Assembly: GCA_965229095.1 (NCBI GenBank)
Contig: OZ245855.1
Coordinates: 3,038,001 to 3,102,000, forward strand
DNA: 64,000 nt
DNA from: Taibaiella sp965229095
GTDB taxonomy: Bacteria > Bacteroidota > Bacteroidia > Chitinophagales > Chitinophagaceae
Reading direction: 5' to 3'
Positions 60,843-64,000 of this stretch are shown here, one piece after another. Position 1 is the stretch's first letter, and each line of letters begins with the position of its first letter. The translations under genes and the position numbers were made by a program. The notes under the pieces were generated by a model. The model had not been told where the DNA came from, made no database searches, and saw only the letters and a list, made by a program, of their open reading frames with translations.

Positions 60843-61307
60843 ATGAAAAGAAAAACAATACCATTTGGCCTCGTGCTGTTCCTGCTCTCCTCCCTTTGCT
60901 GGATGGCCTGTAAAAAAGAATCCAATAAGGTGACCGCTCTTTCCTATTCGGGGCAGGCGCAGGCCAGCTATGAATTTCATTCCCTGAATTTTATGACCGG
61001 TGAATTTAAGGAAGAGGTCTGGGATTCTATTTATGACGACCGGGTAGAAGTCGTGATCGACCGGCAGATCAATACTATAACATTCAGCTTCCACCCCAAC
61101 AGCTATAAAGTACAGCCTTCTGCTACAACATACAGCTATCCGCTGGATCAGACATCCCAAACTTACACGACCAGTCATGCTTCCCATGTCACGCAGTCCT
61201 TCTCTATGTGGGGCGATTCGCTACAGACCCGCTACGACTATTACATCGGCTACGCGCCTAATTACACCAGGCAGGAGATCAACTTTTCGGGAAAGACGCT
61301 TCCCTGA
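60843..61307 (+). CDS. Putative lipoprotein of unknown function
   Basis: 154 residues. N-terminal signal (KRKTIPFGLVLFLLSSLCWMAC) with a lipobox-like LCWMAC cysteine at about residue 22. The mature part is polar and strand-rich (RVEVVIDRQINTITFSFHP, YSYPLDQTSQTYTTS). No family recognised; probably envelope-anchored. Confidence 0.62.
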   Translation: MKRKTIPFGLVLFLLSSLCWMACKKESNKVTALSYSGQAQASYEFHSLNFMTGEFKEEVWDSIYDDRVEVVIDRQINTITFSFHPNSYKVQPSATTYSYPLDQTSQTYTTSHASHVTQSFSMWGDSLQTRYDYYIGYAPNYTRQEINFSGKTLP

Positions 61308-61318
61308 TGACATCTGGT

Positions 61319-61768
61319 TTAAAGCGAGTAAGCCAGGTATTCTTTCGAATGCTTGAGGTAATAGATCGTAACCCTCTCCCCTTCCCTGAAATGGCGGTAA
61401 GGATCGGGCGTAAAGGTCTTGATGTCTTCGGAAGAAAGCCAGTAGATATTGATCCCGACCGGTGTAGGAAAGACCTTGGTAACTATGGTTTGTTCTTTAA
61501 CGATATAACCTAGCTGCGCGTCTTCGTAATAATGACGTTTCACCTGGCGGAATTTATGGAGCAGGAATAAATAGAAATACCCGAAAAGCAGCAGGAAAAG
61601 AAGGATGAAATAATTGCCCTGGCTGATGGCCAGGTATACGATGAGCAGTGGAATGAAAGCCAGGAAGCAGGAAAGCAAAGCGACATTTCGCCGCAAAGGC
61701 TTCAGGTAGGCCCTTTTCAGCTCTTCCTTATAATCCGCTTCCATGGGTATGAGTTCCATATGCTCCAT
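61319..61768 (-). CDS. Small membrane protein of unknown function
   Basis: 149 residues. Two hydrophobic segments at about 28-47 and 52-70 (FIPLLIVYLAISQGNYFILL, FLLLFGYFYLFLLHKF) with charged ends, then a soluble tail with TVYYLKH-like repeats of Tyr/Lys. Possibly a PH-domain-like or YcxB-like relative; not recognised. It lies between a lipoprotein gene and pnp. Confidence 0.58.
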   Translation of the reverse strand: MEHMELIPMEADYKEELKRAYLKPLRRNVALLSCFLAFIPLLIVYLAISQGNYFILLFLLLFGYFYLFLLHKFRQVKRHYYEDAQLGYIVKEQTIVTKVFPTPVGINIYWLSSEDIKTFTPDPYRHFREGERVTIYYLKHSKEYLAYSL

Positions 61769-61804
61769 GGTATAAAGTTACTTTTTATCACAGGATAAAA
61801 ACAC

Positions 61805-61835
61805 AAATGCCGCCATCTTTACGATAGCGGCATTT
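61805..61835 (-). terminator. Terminator of pnp
   Basis: AAATGCCGC and GCGGCATTT form a 9-bp stem with a 13-nt loop, followed on the minus strand by TGTGTTTTTA, 26 bp past the stop. Confidence 0.8.
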
Positions 61836-61861
61836 ATCTTTATCAATAAGCAACTTATGTA

Positions 61862-64000
61862 TTATTCTGCGTTGCCTTCTGCTTTGGGCTCTTCTTTCGG
61901 ACGACGCTCGGGACGCTCACGGTTACCGCCATCCTTACGGTCGGGACGGTCGCGGCGCTCACCTCTTTCGGGTCTTTCGGCGCGTTCGGGCTGCTCTACA
62001 TAACCTTCTGGTTTTTCCATCAGCACCTTGCGGCTCAGGCGGAATTTACCGGTCTTTGGATCAAGGCCTACCAATTTGATCTTGATGTTATCGCCTTCGT
62101 TCAATACGCCATCCAGGCTATCGAGGCGTTTCCAGCTTACTTCGGAGATATGCAGCAAGCCTTGCTTGCCCGGCATGAATTCTACGAAAGCGCCATAAGG
62201 CATTACGGATTTCACCACGGAATCGTAAGTTTCTCCGATCTCGGGAACGGCTACGATGCCTTTGATCCAGTTCATGGCTTTACGCAGGCTCTCGCCATTG
62301 CTGGAGAATACTTTTACTACGCCAGTTTCGCCTACTTCTTCGATATTGATCTCGGTACCGGTTTCGCGTTGTATTTCCTGTATGATCTTACCACCTGGTC
62401 CGATAACGGCACCGATAAACTCACGGTCGATAATCAACTGCTCGATACGTGGCGTTTGCGGTTTCAGGTCGGGACGGTGTGCAGGGATGCACTCGTACAT
62501 CGCATCCAGGATATGCAGACGGCCGCGTTTGGCCTGCTCCATAGCGCTGCGCATTACGTCCATGCTCAGGCCATCCACTTTAATATCCATCTGGATACCG
62601 CAGATACCGTCGCGGGTACCGGTTACTTTAAAGTCCATATCACCCAGGTGATCTTCATCGCCGAGGATATCGGTCAATACAGCCCATTTGCCATCGGAAG
62701 CACGGCTGATCAACCCCATCGCCACACCACTTACGTGTTTGGGATAGGTAACACCCGCATCCATCAGCGCCAGGGAACCGGCACATACGGTAGCCATAGA
62801 AGAAGAACCGTTAGATTCCAGGATATCGGATACTACACGTACGGTGTAAGGATAATCTTTAGGCATCATCATTTCCAGGGAGCGCTTGGCCAGGTTACCA
62901 TGACCTACCTCACGACGGCTCGGGCCGCGTTGCGGTTTGATCTCACCGGTAGAGAAGGGCGGGAAGTTATAATGCAGGTAGAAAGTCTTGTATTCTGAAG
63001 TACCGGCAGTTTCGATCAGCATTTCATCGTCCTTGGTACCTAAGGTAGCCGTGGTCAATGATTGTGTTTCGCCACGGGTAAATAAGGCAGAACCATGTGG
63101 CGCAGGCAGGATATTGGTTTCCATCTCCAGCGGACGTACTTCATCCAGCTTACGGCCATCCAGGCGGCGGCCTTCGTCCAGGATCATATTGCGTACGGTA
63201 TAGTACATCAGGTCCTCGTACATGCGTTTGGCCAATACCAGGTCTTCTTCGGGCGTATCTTCGGGGAAGCTGGCCATCAGCTCTTCTTTCACTGCTTTAT
63301 AGGCATTGCTGCGCTCATGTTTGGCCGTACCGCCGCGGGATATTTCCAGCACCCTTGCCGCAGCAAAGGCTTCTACTTTATTTTTAACCTCTTCGTTTTC
63401 GTAAAGAGGGGCAATTTCTCTCTTGGTAGTCACGCCTACTTTAGCACGCAGCTCTTCCTGGGCTTTCACCTGTACGCGGATGGCTTCGTGCGCTTTTTCG
63501 ATCGCTACGATCATATCTTCTTCCTGGCACTCTTTCGCTTCGCCTTCCACCATCATGATGTTCTTTTCGGTGGCGGCAATAATGAAATCCATATCGGAAA
63601 CCTTCATTTGCGTAGTAGTAGGGTTGATCACAAAGGCGCCATCTACACGGCTTACCCTTACTTCGGAAATAATTTCCTGGATCGGAATATCGGAAACAGC
63701 CAATGCTGCAGAAGCAGCCAGACAAGCCAGTGCATCGGGTTGTACTTCCGGATCGTTGGAAATGAGGTTAACGATAACCTGTACTTCGCAAAGATAATTT
63801 TCGGGGAACAAAGGACGCAGGGCACGGTCGATAAGGCGGGAGATCAATACTTCATAGTCGCTGATGCGGCCTTCACGTTTGAAGAAAGAGCCTGGAATAC
63901 GGCCCGCAGAAGCGAATTTTTCCTGGTAGTCAACAGTCAGTGGGAAGAAAGACTGTCCGGGTTTGGGTTCTGTAGCTGCTACTACTGTTGCCAGCAGGAT
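61862..64000 (-). CDS. pnp: Polyribonucleotide nucleotidyltransferase, 5'-truncated by the window
   Basis: At least 712 residues; the frame is open to the right edge, and GRIPGSFFKREGR with ISRLIDRALRPLFPENYL shows the first RNase PH core. The second core (EVRPLEMETNILPAPHGSALFTRG, GxAMGLI, EDHLGDMDFK), a KH domain (IGAVIGPGGKIIQEIQ) and an S1 domain (GAFVEFMPGKQGLLHISEVSW) follow. The last ~45 residues are an Arg/Glu/Pro-rich tail typical of Bacteroidota. It degrades RNA from the 3' end with phosphate, and also adds tails. Confidence 0.97.
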   Translation of the reverse strand: MLLATVVAATEPKPGQSFFPLTVDYQEKFASAGRIPGSFFKREGRISDYEVLISRLIDRALRPLFPENYLCEVQVIVNLISNDPEVQPDALACLAASAALAVSDIPIQEIISEVRVSRVDGAFVINPTTTQMKVSDMDFIIAATEKNIMMVEGEAKECQEEDMIVAIEKAHEAIRVQVKAQEELRAKVGVTTKREIAPLYENEEVKNKVEAFAAARVLEISRGGTAKHERSNAYKAVKEELMASFPEDTPEEDLVLAKRMYEDLMYYTVRNMILDEGRRLDGRKLDEVRPLEMETNILPAPHGSALFTRGETQSLTTATLGTKDDEMLIETAGTSEYKTFYLHYNFPPFSTGEIKPQRGPSRREVGHGNLAKRSLEMMMPKDYPYTVRVVSDILESNGSSSMATVCAGSLALMDAGVTYPKHVSGVAMGLISRASDGKWAVLTDILGDEDHLGDMDFKVTGTRDGICGIQMDIKVDGLSMDVMRSAMEQAKRGRLHILDAMYECIPAHRPDLKPQTPRIEQLIIDREFIGAVIGPGGKIIQEIQRETGTEINIEEVGETGVVKVFSSNGESLRKAMNWIKGIVAVPEIGETYDSVVKSVMPYGAFVEFMPGKQGLLHISEVSWKRLDSLDGVLNEGDNIKIKLVGLDPKTGKFRLSRKVLMEKPEGYVEQPERAERPERGERRDRPDRKDGGNRERPERRPKEEPKAEGNAE

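Overview
The window is a chromosomal segment from a Bacteroidota bacterium, most likely of the class Chitinophagia (family Chitinophagaceae or close to it). The lineage is inferred from several things. Four secreted proteins end in type IX secretion (T9SS) sorting domains. SecD and SecF are fused into one 1036-residue protein. Menaquinone is made by the futalosine route (mqnD). rpsF, rpsR and rplI are adjacent. Many start regions carry the Bacteroidota -7 promoter box TAnnTTTG rather than a Shine-Dalgarno-led leader. No plasmid, phage, IS transposase, CRISPR array, rRNA or tRNA gene was recognised. The DNA looks like ordinary core chromosome with small operons, strong intrinsic terminators and a few repeat-rich intergenic gaps.

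Layout. 1-4.1 kb: the 3' part of a LytS-type sensor kinase gene, then comEC. 4.1-4.9 kb: a repeat-filled gap. 4.9-8.1 kb (minus strand): a nitrilase-family amidase and a sigma factor / anti-sigma-like / outer-membrane barrel operon. 8.3-11.7 kb: pckA and a beta-CASP RNase. 11.7-14.5 kb: rplI-rpsR-rpsF, a SprT-like protease pair and a type B L31 gene. 14.6-18 kb: a T9SS-exported M14 carboxypeptidase, a VOC protein and an RlpA-like lipoprotein. 18.2-28.4 kb: secDF, an aldo/keto reductase, two small proteins of unknown function, an ABC-F ATPase, a T9SS cargo protein and a PaaY-like hexapeptide protein. 28.4-31.4 kb: a GNAT-MarR operon and lepA. 31.5-34.7 kb: a secreted HExxH protein, paaB, paaC and a NodB deacetylase. 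34.7-38 kb: a second structured gap, a T9SS type B protein and an EVE protein. 38.1-45 kb: dapF, serA, an L,D-transpeptidase, a PD40 protein, cmk, mqnD and a nucleosidase. 45-52 kb: a large T9SS adhesin-like protein, a DUF3467 protein, guaA, a PH-domain protein, a thioesterase, tsaB and ridA. 52-64 kb: a YcxB/DUF1569 pair, two clpP genes in tandem, a second sigma factor operon whose next gene looks like an anti-sigma/barrel fusion, an M1 peptidase, several small proteins and a 5'-truncated pnp.

How the genes fit together. The window mixes housekeeping (translation, nucleotide synthesis, proteolysis, RNA decay, protein export) with envelope functions (T9SS cargo, outer-membrane barrels under ECF sigma factors, peptidoglycan and glycan enzymes). 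No single new system stands out. The best leads are: two sigma-linked envelope modules, one split and one apparently fused; a perfect 52-bp palindrome; a nearly perfect 21-bp-stem hairpin built on repeated ACGAACC; a probable self-regulated GNAT-MarR operon; a group of promoters that imply leaderless mRNAs; an orphan paaB-paaC pair; and degenerate dispersed repeats shared between distant gaps.
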